From assembly GCF_028209885.1 (NCBI RefSeq), contig NZ_JAQLEM010000005.1, positions 31,319 to 95,318 on the forward strand: DNA of 64,000 nucleotides. The letters are read 5' to 3'. Each line of letters begins with the position of its first letter. Positions within the stretch are counted from its first letter, which is position 1. This DNA is from Collinsella aerofaciens (GTDB taxonomy: Bacteria; Actinomycetota; Coriobacteriia; Coriobacteriales; Coriobacteriaceae). Shown here one piece after another: positions 52,911-61,401 of the stretch. The notes under the pieces are model-generated. The model saw only the letters and a list, made by a program, of their open reading frames with translations, did not search any database and was not told the origin of the DNA. Both the position numbers and the translations under genes were made by a program.

Positions 52911-54017
52911 ATGGCGATTACCATCGATATCGACACTGCACGCCCCTACCAGGTGCATGTTGGCACGTTTTTGCTGGAGCAGGCGGGACCGCTCGTGCGC
53001 GCCACTGCCGGCGGTACCAAGGCCGTCATCGTGACGGACACCAACGTGGGCCCGCTCTACCAGATGCCCGTTAAGCAGAGCCTGGAGGCGTCAGGCTACG
53101 AGGTGAGCATCTGCACCTTCGAGGCCGGCGAGGCCCATAAGCGCGCCGAAACCTATATTGCCATTTTAGAGTTTGTGGCCGAGCACGAGCTTTCGCGCTC
53201 CGACGTGATCGCGGCACTCGGCGGCGGCGTCGTGGGCGACGTGGCGGGCTTTGTGGCCGCCACCTACATGCGCGGCTGCAAGTTTGTGCAGATCCCGACG
53301 AGTCTGCTCGCCATGGTGGATTCGTCGGTGGGCGGCAAGACCGCCATCGACCTGGCTGCCGGCAAGAACTTGGCCGGCGCCTTTTGGCAGCCGAGCGTGG
53401 TTATCGCCGACGTGGGGTGCCTGGCCACCCTTACGCCCGAGCAGTTCGCCGACGGCTGCGGAGAGGTCGTCAAGCACGCCGTGATCGCCGACCCGGAGCT
53501 TTTCGCCGAGTTGGAGAAGACCCCGCTCACGCTGGAGCTACTCAACCGCGATGTGGCCCGCGTAGCGCTCATCATCGCCCGCAATATCGACATCAAGCGC
53601 GCCGTGGTCGTCGCCGACGAGCGCGAGACCAACCAGCGCAAGCTCCTCAACTTTGGACACAGCGCCGGCCACGCCGTCGAGGCCTGCGAGCACTTTGAGC
53701 TCGGACACGGCAACTGCGTGTCGATCGGCATGGGCATCATCACGCGCGCCGCGGCCCTGCACGGCGTTTGCGATGCTGCACTACCCGGTCGTATTGAGGA
53801 GCTCTGCGCCCGCCATGGCCTCAAGACCCGCTGTGACCTAGATGCCGATGCCGTCTTTGCCGAGGCGCTCCACGACAAGAAGCGCGCGGGCGACACCATC
53901 GACCTGGTGATTCCGCACGGCATTGGCCGCTGCAGCATCGACCGCACGCCGCTTTCCACTTTCCACGAACTCATTGCCGAGGGCCTCGGCCAGAAGGGAG
54001 ACGCATCCGCATGCTAG
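52911..54017 (+). CDS. aroB: 3-dehydroquinate synthase
   Basis: This 368-aa NAD- and metal-dependent enzyme cyclises DAHP to 3-dehydroquinate. Key segments: ALGGGVVGDVAGFVAATYMRG, DSSVGGKTAID, FADGCGEVVKHAVI and NFGHSAGHAVE with a metal-binding His. ATG at 52911 has GAAAGGA upstream. Its end overlaps the start of aroA by 7 bases. Confidence 0.97.
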   Translation: MAITIDIDTARPYQVHVGTFLLEQAGPLVRATAGGTKAVIVTDTNVGPLYQMPVKQSLEASGYEVSICTFEAGEAHKRAETYIAILEFVAEHELSRSDVIAALGGGVVGDVAGFVAATYMRGCKFVQIPTSLLAMVDSSVGGKTAIDLAAGKNLAGAFWQPSVVIADVGCLATLTPEQFADGCGEVVKHAVIADPELFAELEKTPLTLELLNRDVARVALIIARNIDIKRAVVVADERETNQRKLLNFGHSAGHAVEACEHFELGHGNCVSIGMGIITRAAALHGVCDAALPGRIEELCARHGLKTRCDLDADAVFAEALHDKKRAGDTIDLVIPHGIGRCSIDRTPLSTFHELIAEGLGQKGDASAC

Positions 54018-55330
54018 CCCGCATCACCCCGTCCCCGCTTAAGGGCACCGTTCCCGCCATCGCGTCCAAGTCGATGGCGCACCGTCTCATCATCTGCGCT
54101 GCGCTTGCCAACGGCGAGACGCACGTCACCTGCAACACCACCTGCGCCGACATCGAGGCCACGGTGCGCTGCCTTACGGCCCTGGGTGCTCGCATCGAGA
54201 CCGTCGAGGACGGCTTCCAGGTCCACCCCACTATGAAGAGCATTGAGTTTGGCCTGCTTAAGGCACTTGCCGGCGGAACGCTTGACTGCGGCGAAAGTGG
54301 CTCCACGCTCCGCTTTATGTTGCCCGTCGCCTGCGCGCTGGGCGCAGAAGCAACTTTTGTGGGTCAGGGACGCTTGGGCGCCCGCCCGCTGTCCCCGCTC
54401 TCGGACGAGATCATCGCCGCCGGCTGCGACCTACAGGGTCTGGGCGGTTTTCCGCTCAAGACGAGCGGCCGCATGCGCCCGGGCACCTTTGTGCTTCCGG
54501 GCAACGTGAGCTCGCAGTATATCTCCGGCCTGCTGCTGGCGGCCCCGCTACTGGCCCAGCCCTCCTGTGTGCAAGTGACCGGCCTCATCGAGAGCCGCCC
54601 CTATATCAACCTGACCATCCAGGCCATGAAGGCCTTTGGCGTCGAGGTCAACGTCGAGCGTATTCCCGCCAGGGACGGCCAGCCCGAGGTCACGAACTTC
54701 CGCGTAAACAGCGGATCGTACCGCACGCCCGGCAGCGTAGCCGTCGAGGGAGACTGGTCCAACGCCGCCTTTTGGCTGTGCGCCGGCGCCATCGGCACCG
54801 ACCCCATCACCGTCGAGGGCGTGTCGCTGAGCTCCGCACAGGGCGACCGCAACGTGCTCGCCGCGCTTTCGCGCTTTGGCGCCCGCATCGTGCGCTCCAC
54901 GAACGCCGCCACTGTGCAGTCCGACAAGCTCGCCGGCTTTGAGATGAGCGCCCACGACATTCCGGACCTGGTGCCCGTCATCTCGGCCGTGGCATCGCTG
55001 GCTCAGGGCCGCACGTTCATCCGTGACTGCGCACGCCTGCGCATCAAGGAATCCGACCGCCTGGCCACCACCACCCGCGAGCTCACCGCGCTGGGAGCGC
55101 AGGTGCGCATCGCCGGTGACGACCTCATCATCAAGGGTGTCGATGCCTTCACCGGCGGCGAGGTCGATTCGCACAACGACCACCGCATCGCCATGATGGC
55201 CGCCATCGCCGCGAGCCGCGCCACCGGCGAGGTCGTGATCCACGGCGCCGAGGCCGTCAACAAGTCCTATCCCGATTTCTTCGACCACTACCGCCTACTG
55301 GGCGGCAAGGTCACGCTCGAGGAGGATTAG
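54011..55330 (+). CDS. aroA: 3-phosphoshikimate 1-carboxyvinyltransferase (EPSP synthase)
   Basis: This 439-aa enzyme joins shikimate 3-phosphate and PEP. Typical sequences: KGTVPAIASKSMAHRLIICA (N-terminal), DCGESGSTLRFMLPVA, VSSQYISGLLLAAPL, and RLRIKESDRLATTTRELTALG. ATG at 54011 overlaps the aroB 3' end. The conserved LGNAGT-type loop reads CGESGST here, as in class II EPSP synthases of Gram-positive bacteria; sensitivity to glyphosate cannot be judged from sequence alone. Confidence 0.96.
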   Translation: MLARITPSPLKGTVPAIASKSMAHRLIICAALANGETHVTCNTTCADIEATVRCLTALGARIETVEDGFQVHPTMKSIEFGLLKALAGGTLDCGESGSTLRFMLPVACALGAEATFVGQGRLGARPLSPLSDEIIAAGCDLQGLGGFPLKTSGRMRPGTFVLPGNVSSQYISGLLLAAPLLAQPSCVQVTGLIESRPYINLTIQAMKAFGVEVNVERIPARDGQPEVTNFRVNSGSYRTPGSVAVEGDWSNAAFWLCAGAIGTDPITVEGVSLSSAQGDRNVLAALSRFGARIVRSTNAATVQSDKLAGFEMSAHDIPDLVPVISAVASLAQGRTFIRDCARLRIKESDRLATTTRELTALGAQVRIAGDDLIIKGVDAFTGGEVDSHNDHRIAMMAAIAASRATGEVVIHGAEAVNKSYPDFFDHYRLLGGKVTLEED

Positions 55331-55331
55331 C

Positions 55332-56429
55332 ATGTCCTCGACTTTTGGCAACGTCTTGCACTTAAGCATCTTCGGCCAGTCGCACTCCCCCGCTATCGGC
55401 TGCTCGCTCGATGGCATCCCGGCGGGCATCGCCGTGGACCAGGAGAAGCTGCAGGCCTTCCTCGACCGTCGCGCCCCCGGTCGCGACGAGACCGCGACCA
55501 AACGCCGCGAGGCTGACGCCGTCCACATCATCGCCGGTGTTGTCGATGGACATACCACCGGCGCGCCCATCGCCGCGATTATCGAGAACACCAACACGCG
55601 CTCCAATGATTACTCCGAGCTGCGCCGCAAGCCCCGTCCCGGACATGCGGACTTCCCTGCGCGCGTGAAGTATCACAACATGCACGATGTCGCTGGTGGC
55701 GGGCATTTTTCCGGCCGCCTAACGGCACCCTTATGCATCGCTGGCGGCATTGCGCTGCAGGCACTCGAGGCCCGCGGCATTCAGGTCATGGCGCACGTCG
55801 CGCAGATCGGCGGCATCTCCGACCTGCCGATGGACGATATGGCCTATCGCGAGGCCGACCGCAAGGCGATCCTTACGAACGATCTGCCGTGCATTGACGC
55901 CGCCGCAGCCGGCCGCATGCGCGAGGAGATCCTAGCCGCGCGCGACGAACTCGACAGCATCGGCGGCATCGTGGAGTGCGGCATTTACGGGCTTCCCGCG
56001 GGCATCGGCGACCCCATGTTCGACGGCATCGAGAACCGCATCGCGCAAATCGCGTTTGGCATTCCCGCCGTAAAGGGCGTGGAGTTTGGCATGGGCTTTG
56101 CCGTGGCCGCCATGCGCGGCAGCGAGAACAACGATCCGTATCGCATCGATGCCGAGACCGAAAAGATCGAGATCGAGTCCAATAACGCCGGCGGCATTCT
56201 GGGCGGCATCTCCACCGGCGCGCCCGTCATGTGGCGCATGGCCGTAAAGCCGACGCCCTCCATTGGCCGCGAGCAGCAGACCGTAGACATGGACGCCATG
56301 GAAAATGCCGAGCTCTCGGTCCACGGCCGCCACGACCCCTGTATCGTCCCCCGAGCTGTCCCCGTTGCCGAAGCAGCCGCGGCGCTCGCCATCTGGGACG
56401 CCCTCCTCGAGGACGCCGCCCAGCGCTAA
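55332..56429 (+). CDS. aroC: Chorismate synthase
   Basis: This 365-aa FMN-dependent enzyme makes chorismate from EPSP. FGQSHSPAIGCSLDGIPAG opens the protein. RRKPRPGHADF, HNMHDVAGGGHFSGRLTAP and the C-terminal segment NNAGGILGGISTGAPV are diagnostic. ATG at 55332 lies one base after the aroA stop codon, with GAGG inside aroA. Confidence 0.97.
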   Translation: MSSTFGNVLHLSIFGQSHSPAIGCSLDGIPAGIAVDQEKLQAFLDRRAPGRDETATKRREADAVHIIAGVVDGHTTGAPIAAIIENTNTRSNDYSELRRKPRPGHADFPARVKYHNMHDVAGGGHFSGRLTAPLCIAGGIALQALEARGIQVMAHVAQIGGISDLPMDDMAYREADRKAILTNDLPCIDAAAAGRMREEILAARDELDSIGGIVECGIYGLPAGIGDPMFDGIENRIAQIAFGIPAVKGVEFGMGFAVAAMRGSENNDPYRIDAETEKIEIESNNAGGILGGISTGAPVMWRMAVKPTPSIGREQQTVDMDAMENAELSVHGRHDPCIVPRAVPVAEAAAALAIWDALLEDAAQR

Positions 56430-56482
56430 CCCGACTCACCTGGGTTGCCCGTCAACTCTGCCATTACGTGAAAGGGGCCTCC

Positions 56483-57628
56483 ATGGACCTTGCCGATATC
56501 CGCCAGGCCATCGATGGCATCGACACCACGCTCCTCAACAGCTTTATCGAGCGCATGGACATTGCCACCGAAGTCGCCAAGTCAAAAATCGAGATGGGCA
56601 AGGCCGTCTTCGACCCCGCCCGCGAGCGCTCCAAGCTCAACAACCTCGCCAGCCGCGCGCCCGAGCGCTACGAGGCGCAGACCATCACCCTGTTCCGTCT
56701 CCTCATGAGCATGAGCAAGGCCGAGCAGCAGCGCTACATCAACGAACTCAAGGGCATCACTGTCTCGCAAAAGGCCCACGCCACGGCTGCAGCCTCCGAC
56801 ACGCCCTTCCCTCAAACTGCCACCGTCGCTTGCCAGGGCGTTGAGGGCGCTTACAGTCAAATCGCCGCGTGCAAGCTCTTCGACGTGCCCGACATCGCGT
56901 TTTTCGAGACCTTCGAAGGCGTTATGCGCGCTGTGCGCGACGGGTTCTGCGAGTTTGGCGTGCTGCCCATCGAGAACTCCACCGCCGGCTCGGTCAACGC
57001 CGTCTACGACCTGCTCGCCCAGTTCGACTTCCACATCGTGCGCTCGCTTCGCCTCAAGATCGACCACAACTTGCTCGTCAAGCCCGGCACCAAGCTCGCC
57101 GACGTGCGCGAGGTCTACAGCCACGGCCAAGCCATTGCCCAGTGCGCCGGCTTTATCGAGAACCACGGCCTGCGCGCCACCAAGTACCCCAACACGGCCA
57201 TGTCGGCTGAGATGGTCGCCAACTCCGAACGCACCGATGTTGCCGCCATCGCATCGCGCAGCTGTGCCACGCTGTATGGCCTCGAGGTGTTGGAGCCCAA
57301 TATCCAAGACTCGGACAACAACTACACGCGCTTTGTCGTCATCAGCCGCGAGCCGCGCGTCTACCCCGGCGCTAATCGCACCTCGCTCATGATCACCACG
57401 GCCAACGAGCCGGGCGCCCTCTATCGCGTGCTCGAGCGCTTCTACGCACTCAACATCAACCTCATCAAGCTCGAGAGCCGCCCCATCCCCGGCCGCGACT
57501 TTGAGTTTATGTTCTACTTTGATCTGGACTGCCCCTTTGGCAGCAAGGCCCTCGACGACCTGCTCGATTCCATCGACGACGTGTGCGAAAGCTTCACCTA
57601 CTTTGGCAGCTACACGGAGGTGCTCTAG
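56483..57628 (+). CDS. pheA: Chorismate mutase-prephenate dehydratase (P-protein)
   Basis: This 381-aa protein has three domains. A chorismate mutase of AroQ type spans residues 1-90 (DIRQAIDGIDTTLLNSFIERM). Prephenate dehydratase spans about 112-290 (CQGVEGAYSQIAACKLF, VLPIENSTAGSVNAVYDLL and the NYTRFVVI active-site Thr-Arg-Phe). A C-terminal ACT domain (GALYRVLERFYALNINLIKLESRP) binds Phe for feedback control. ATG at 56483 has AAAGGGG 7 bases upstream; longer forms would run into aroC in another frame. It provides phenylpyruvate and also the chorismate mutase needed by tyrA. Confidence 0.96.
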   Translation: MDLADIRQAIDGIDTTLLNSFIERMDIATEVAKSKIEMGKAVFDPARERSKLNNLASRAPERYEAQTITLFRLLMSMSKAEQQRYINELKGITVSQKAHATAAASDTPFPQTATVACQGVEGAYSQIAACKLFDVPDIAFFETFEGVMRAVRDGFCEFGVLPIENSTAGSVNAVYDLLAQFDFHIVRSLRLKIDHNLLVKPGTKLADVREVYSHGQAIAQCAGFIENHGLRATKYPNTAMSAEMVANSERTDVAAIASRSCATLYGLEVLEPNIQDSDNNYTRFVVISREPRVYPGANRTSLMITTANEPGALYRVLERFYALNINLIKLESRPIPGRDFEFMFYFDLDCPFGSKALDDLLDSIDDVCESFTYFGSYTEVL

Positions 57629-58879
57629 ATGACCGATACCGCCGCAACCCGCCCCTACGGAGTGCTGGGCCGCGTGTTGGGCCACAGCTACACCCCAACC
57701 ATCTACAAAGAGCTCGCTGGGCTCGATTACGTGCGATTTGAGCGCGAGCCCGAGGACCTCGCGGCCTTTATGACGGGCGACGAGTGGGAGGGCACCAACG
57801 TGACCATCCCCTACAAGCGCGCCGTCATGGAGTACCTGGACGAGCTGAGCCCGCTCGCCGAGCGCATGGGCAACGTCAACACCATCACGCGCCTGCCCGA
57901 CGGCCGCCTGCGCGGCGATAACACCGACTACTTCGGTTTTCAGTGCCTGGTCGAGGAGCTGGGCGTAGAGGTTGCCAGTAAGAAGGCCCTCGTGCTCGGC
58001 GCCACCGGCGGTGCCGGCACTACGGCCAGCATGGTACTCGCCGACCTGGGCGCCATCGTCGTACCCGTGGGTCGCACAAGCGAGGTCAATTACGACAACA
58101 TCGCGCAGCAATCCGATGCCGCGCTGCTCGTCAACTGCACGCCTGCCGGCATGTTCCCCCACTGCCCCGACGCCCCCTGCACGCTCGAAGGACTCGATGC
58201 GCTCGAAGGCGTCATCGACATTGTCTACAACCCCGCCCGCACGGGCCTGATGCTCGAGGCCGAGCGCCGCGGCATCCCCTACATCGGCGGACTGCTGATG
58301 CTCGTGGCACAGGCGGCACAGGCCGTCGAGCGCTATACCGGCCAGGTCACCCCGCGCGAGCGTATCCTGAACGTAACGGAGCGCCTGTCGCGCCAAGAGC
58401 AGAACATCGCCCTGATTGGCATGCCGGGCTCGGGCAAAACCCGCGTGGGTGAGCAGATTGCCCTGCGCACGGGTCGCGAGCACATCGACTTGGACGCCGC
58501 GCTTGAGAAGCGTCTGGGCATGCCCTGTGCCGACTTTATCGTCGAGCGCGGCGAGGCAGCCTTCCGCGAGCAGGAGACGGCGGCGCTGGCCGACATCTCC
58601 AAGCGCAGCGGCCTGGTGCTCTCCACCGGCGGCGGCGTGGTCACGCGCGACGAGAACTACCCGCTACTGCACCAAAACAGCCAGATTGTGATGCTCAACC
58701 GTAAGCTCGATGAGCTCGCACACAAGGGCCGCCCCATCACCGCACGCGACGGAATCGATAAGCTGGCCGAACAGCGCATGCCGCGCTATCGCGCTTGGGC
58801 CGACTACATCATCGACTCACGCGACTGCGCTGCCAACACCGCCCATGCCCTCCTCGACACCCTCCCACCCGCTCTCTAA
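57629..58879 (+). CDS. Fused shikimate dehydrogenase-shikimate kinase
   Basis: This 416-aa fusion catalyses two steps of the shikimate pathway. Residues about 1-255 are AroE: GVLGRVLGHSYTPTIYKELA, GTNVTIPYKRAVMEYLDELS (catalytic Lys), DNTDYFGF, and the NADP motif VLGATGGAGTTASMVL. Residues about 265-416 are AroK: P-loop GMPGSGKTRVGEQIA, the shikimate-binding DLDAALEKRLG, FREQETAAL, STGGGVV and the lid RPI. The linker is short (TERLSRQEQ). ATG at 57629 follows the pheA TAG directly. No separate aroE or aroK is in the operon, so the fusion probably does both jobs. Key residues of both halves are intact. Confidence 0.95.
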   Translation: MTDTAATRPYGVLGRVLGHSYTPTIYKELAGLDYVRFEREPEDLAAFMTGDEWEGTNVTIPYKRAVMEYLDELSPLAERMGNVNTITRLPDGRLRGDNTDYFGFQCLVEELGVEVASKKALVLGATGGAGTTASMVLADLGAIVVPVGRTSEVNYDNIAQQSDAALLVNCTPAGMFPHCPDAPCTLEGLDALEGVIDIVYNPARTGLMLEAERRGIPYIGGLLMLVAQAAQAVERYTGQVTPRERILNVTERLSRQEQNIALIGMPGSGKTRVGEQIALRTGREHIDLDAALEKRLGMPCADFIVERGEAAFREQETAALADISKRSGLVLSTGGGVVTRDENYPLLHQNSQIVMLNRKLDELAHKGRPITARDGIDKLAEQRMPRYRAWADYIIDSRDCAANTAHALLDTLPPAL

Positions 58880-58881
58880 CC

Positions 58882-58923
58882 AAAACCACCACAAAGGGGA
58901 CAGGCACCTTTGTGGTGGTTTTT
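58882..58923 (+). terminator. Long hairpin between aroEK and aroQ
   Basis: A perfect 16-bp stem (58882-58897 with 58907-58922), loop GGACAGGCA, and a T-run at its end. It resembles an intrinsic terminator but lies inside the operon, 21 bases before the aroQ start codon, so it may reduce or control aroQ expression. It could also be an inserted palindrome. Confidence 0.75.
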
Positions 58924-58943
58924 CAACCGCAAAGGAAGCAACC

Positions 58944-59381
58944 ATGAAAGCACTCGTCATCAACGGCCCCAACCTCAACATGCTCGGCATTCGCGAGCCG
59001 GGCATCTATGGCAGCGACAACTACGACCGCTTAGTGCAGATCTGCCAGGAAGCGGGCGCCGCACAGGGCTTTGACGAGGTCGATGTCTTCCAGTCTAACC
59101 ACGAGGGCAGCATCGTCGACAAGATCCAGGAGGCCTACGGCAAGGTCGACGGCATCGTCATCAACCCGGCCGCCTACACGCACACAAGCGTGGCCATCTT
59201 GGATGCCCTCAAAGCCGTCGCCATCCCGGCTGTGGAGGTCCACATTAGCGCCGTCGAGACCCGCGAAGACTTCCGCCAGGTGAGCTACGCCCGTCTGGCC
59301 TGCTTCGCCACCATCACCGGCGAAGGCCTCCAGGGCTACGCCCACGCGCTGGAGCTGCTGAGGGAGCATCTCGAAAAGTAA
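58944..59381 (+). CDS. aroQ: 3-dehydroquinate dehydratase, type II
   Basis: This 145-aa dodecamer-forming type II enzyme dehydrates 3-dehydroquinate. Signature sequences: VINGPNLNMLGIREPGIYG (catalytic Tyr), FQSNHEGSIVDKI, and NPAAYTHTSVAI. A conserved VEVHISAVETREDFR segment follows. ATG at 58944 has AAAGGA 8 bases upstream. It completes the shikimate pathway; a long hairpin separates it from aroEK. Confidence 0.97.
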   Translation: MKALVINGPNLNMLGIREPGIYGSDNYDRLVQICQEAGAAQGFDEVDVFQSNHEGSIVDKIQEAYGKVDGIVINPAAYTHTSVAILDALKAVAIPAVEVHISAVETREDFRQVSYARLACFATITGEGLQGYAHALELLREHLEK

Positions 59382-59442
59382 AATGCCAACCCCAACAAAC
59401 AGCAGCGGCTTGCTCGCGCTCGGCTCCAGCAGCACACAAGAT

Positions 59443-59475
59443 GAAAAAAGCCCAGACCACCAAGCGGTCTGGGCT
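59443..59475 (-). terminator. Terminator of tRNA-Arg(TCT)
   Basis: AGCCCAGACC (59449-59458) pairs with GGTCTGGGCT (59466-59475). On the minus strand TTTTTTCAT follows. It also lies downstream of the convergent aroQ gene. Confidence 0.88.
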
Positions 59476-59485
59476 TAATAAACGA

Positions 59486-59562
59486 TGGTGCTCCATGGCG
59501 GATTCGAACCGTCGACCTTGGGATTAGAAGTCCCCTGCTCTATCCAACTGAGCTAATGGAGC
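59486..59562 (-). tRNA. tRNA-Arg (anticodon TCT)
   Basis: A 77-base cloverleaf with encoded CCA. The acceptor stem GCTCCAT pairs perfectly with ATGGAGC. The anticodon loop CTTCTAA gives TCT (reads AGA). The anticodon stem GGGGA/TCCCA has four pairs and a G-A at 27-43. The T-arm contains GGTTCGAATCC. Confidence 0.94.
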
Positions 59563-59616
59563 AAATAACCGCACGCCCAAGCAAGCGCAAGCCTGTCAAG
59601 CGCAAGTAATTATAAC

Positions 59617-60384
59617 CTAGTTGAACTGCTCGCGGTACGCCTTGCAGACCTCATCGACCGGGCCGTCCATGCGAAGGTCACCCTTCTCAATCCAAACGGC
59701 ACGCTGGCAGATGCGCTCAACCTGCTCCATAGAGTGCGAAACGAACAGAACCGTCACGTCGCCGCTCTGGATAAAGTGCTGGATGCGGGCCTCGCACTTC
59801 TGCTGGAAGAACACATCACCGACGGACAGCGTCTCGTCAACGATCAGAATATCGGGCTCGGTAATCGTCGCGATTGCAAAGGCGATACGCGCCACCATGC
59901 CCGAGGAGAAGTTCTTAAGCGGCATATCGACAAAGTTCTGCAGCTCAGCGAACTCGATAATGCCGTCAAAGTTGGCGTCGATGAACTCCTTGGTATAGCC
60001 AAGCAGGGCGCCGTTCAGATATATGTTCTCACGGGCAGTCAGCTCGGGGTCAAAGCCGGCACCAAGCTCAATCAACGGTGCGATATTGCCGTGCACCTTA
60101 ACGCTGCCCTCGCTAGGCTCAAGCACGCCAGCGATAATCTTGAGCATCGTAGACTTGCCGGAGCCATTGGTGCCGACCAGACCCACGACCTCGCCGCGAT
60201 GAATATCGAACGAGATGTGCTTAAGCGCCCTAAACTCCTCAAAGAACAGCTCGTGCTTGGCAAGCTTGATGAAGTACTCCTTGAGGTTGGTCAGCGACTC
60301 GGACGCCATGTTAAAGATCATGGTGACGTCGTCGACCTCGACAGCCAGAGGCTGCTCGCTGTAATCAACAACAGGTTCAGTCAT
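59617..60384 (-). CDS. ABC transporter ATPase for surface polysaccharide or teichoic acid export
   Basis: This 255-aa ATPase is of the Wzt/TagH-type family. Walker A is GLVGTNGSGKSTM, the signature is KNFSSGMVARIAFAI (FSSGM), and Walker B is DILIVDETLSVGD followed by the HSM switch. The long insertion before Walker A (SESLTNLKEYFIKLAKHELFFEEF) is typical of this export family. There is no C-terminal carbohydrate-binding domain. I chose ATG at 60384 with AAGGAG 7 bases upstream. It forms a two-gene exporter with the upstream permease. The cargo is unknown. Confidence 0.9.
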   Translation of the reverse strand: MTEPVVDYSEQPLAVEVDDVTMIFNMASESLTNLKEYFIKLAKHELFFEEFRALKHISFDIHRGEVVGLVGTNGSGKSTMLKIIAGVLEPSEGSVKVHGNIAPLIELGAGFDPELTARENIYLNGALLGYTKEFIDANFDGIIEFAELQNFVDMPLKNFSSGMVARIAFAIATITEPDILIVDETLSVGDVFFQQKCEARIQHFIQSGDVTVLFVSHSMEQVERICQRAVWIEKGDLRMDGPVDEVCKAYREQFN

Positions 60385-60395
60385 CACAGCACTCC

Positions 60396-61241
60396 TTAGA
60401 TGTAGAGGATGAACTTGCGCTCGGACTTATGGAACACGGTGTAGCCAATAACAAGCGCAAGAACCGCCCAAGCGACGCACATACCAAACGTCATAAGCGA
60501 GGGCGTAGTCTGGAACAGGAAGATATCACGCATAAACTGCAGGTAGTTATACATGGGGTTCGCATAGACCAGAATGCGCACGAGATGCGGCATTTGCGCA
60601 ACGAAGTCGGTCGTCCAGAAGATGGGCGTAATGTAGGTCCAAGCCGTAATGACGACGCTCCACAGATGCATGACATCGCGGAAGAAAACCGTGAGGGCGG
60701 AGAGCATCATGCCCAGGCCCATGCAGAAGCACATAAGCAGCAGTAGGCAGACAGGCAGCAGAATAAGGTGCCAAGAAGGCATAACACGGAACCACAGCAT
60801 AACAATAGCTACGGCGACCAGAGAGAAGGCAAAGTTAACCAGCGAGAAGAGCACCTTCTGCACCGGGAAGACCCAGCGGTGCACCTTAACCTTCTTGAGC
60901 AGCGGGGCAGCACCCACGATCGACGTCAGAGCCTGGTTCGTAGACTCGGACATGACGGCAAAGGTGACGTTACCCACGATCAAATACAGCGGGTACATCT
61001 CGGGCGTAATCGAGCCATTGCGGCCCTGGGCAAAAATCGTCGAGAACACGATGGCCATGACAATCATCATCAGCAACGGATTGAGCACCGACCATGCGAC
61101 GCCCAGAACGCTACGGCGATACTTGATCTTAAAATCCTTGGTAACCAGCTGACGAAGGATAAACGCGTCCTTCTCAAATTCGTTCTTAGCAAACGTCGCA
61201 GGCAGACTGCGAGTTTCTTGTTGCTTTGTCTGATCCGACAC
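60396..61241 (-). CDS. ABC-2 permease for surface polysaccharide or teichoic acid export
   Basis: This 281-aa membrane protein of the Wzm/TagG type has six hydrophobic segments. The cytoplasmic N-terminus contains ILRQLVTKDFKIKYRRSVLG, the typical entry to the first helix (AWSVLNPLLMMIVMAIVFS). I chose GTG at 61241 with AAAGGAG 8 bases upstream; the 21-codon extension to 61304 has no family resemblance. It lies 11 bases upstream of the ATPase gene. Confidence 0.9.
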   Translation of the reverse strand: MSDQTKQQETRSLPATFAKNEFEKDAFILRQLVTKDFKIKYRRSVLGVAWSVLNPLLMMIVMAIVFSTIFAQGRNGSITPEMYPLYLIVGNVTFAVMSESTNQALTSIVGAAPLLKKVKVHRWVFPVQKVLFSLVNFAFSLVAVAIVMLWFRVMPSWHLILLPVCLLLLMCFCMGLGMMLSALTVFFRDVMHLWSVVITAWTYITPIFWTTDFVAQMPHLVRILVYANPMYNYLQFMRDIFLFQTTPSLMTFGMCVAWAVLALVIGYTVFHKSERKFILYI

Positions 61242-61401
61242 GGATGCAACTCCTTTACTCGTAATCGTTGACAAACGAACAGTATAGACCCGACGGCCCT
61301 GCAAACGATTCGCGCAACAAAACTGGAGAACTAACCCACATCTAAGGATGACAAGTCCAAACGGCTATACTTTCAAGGATTGAATGAGTAAGGAGCATTG
61401 A

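Noticed and set aside
56582..58483. Open frame of 633 codons on the minus strand opposite pheA and aroEK
   Set aside because: Shadow frame; the plus strand has unambiguous enzymes with tight operon spacing.
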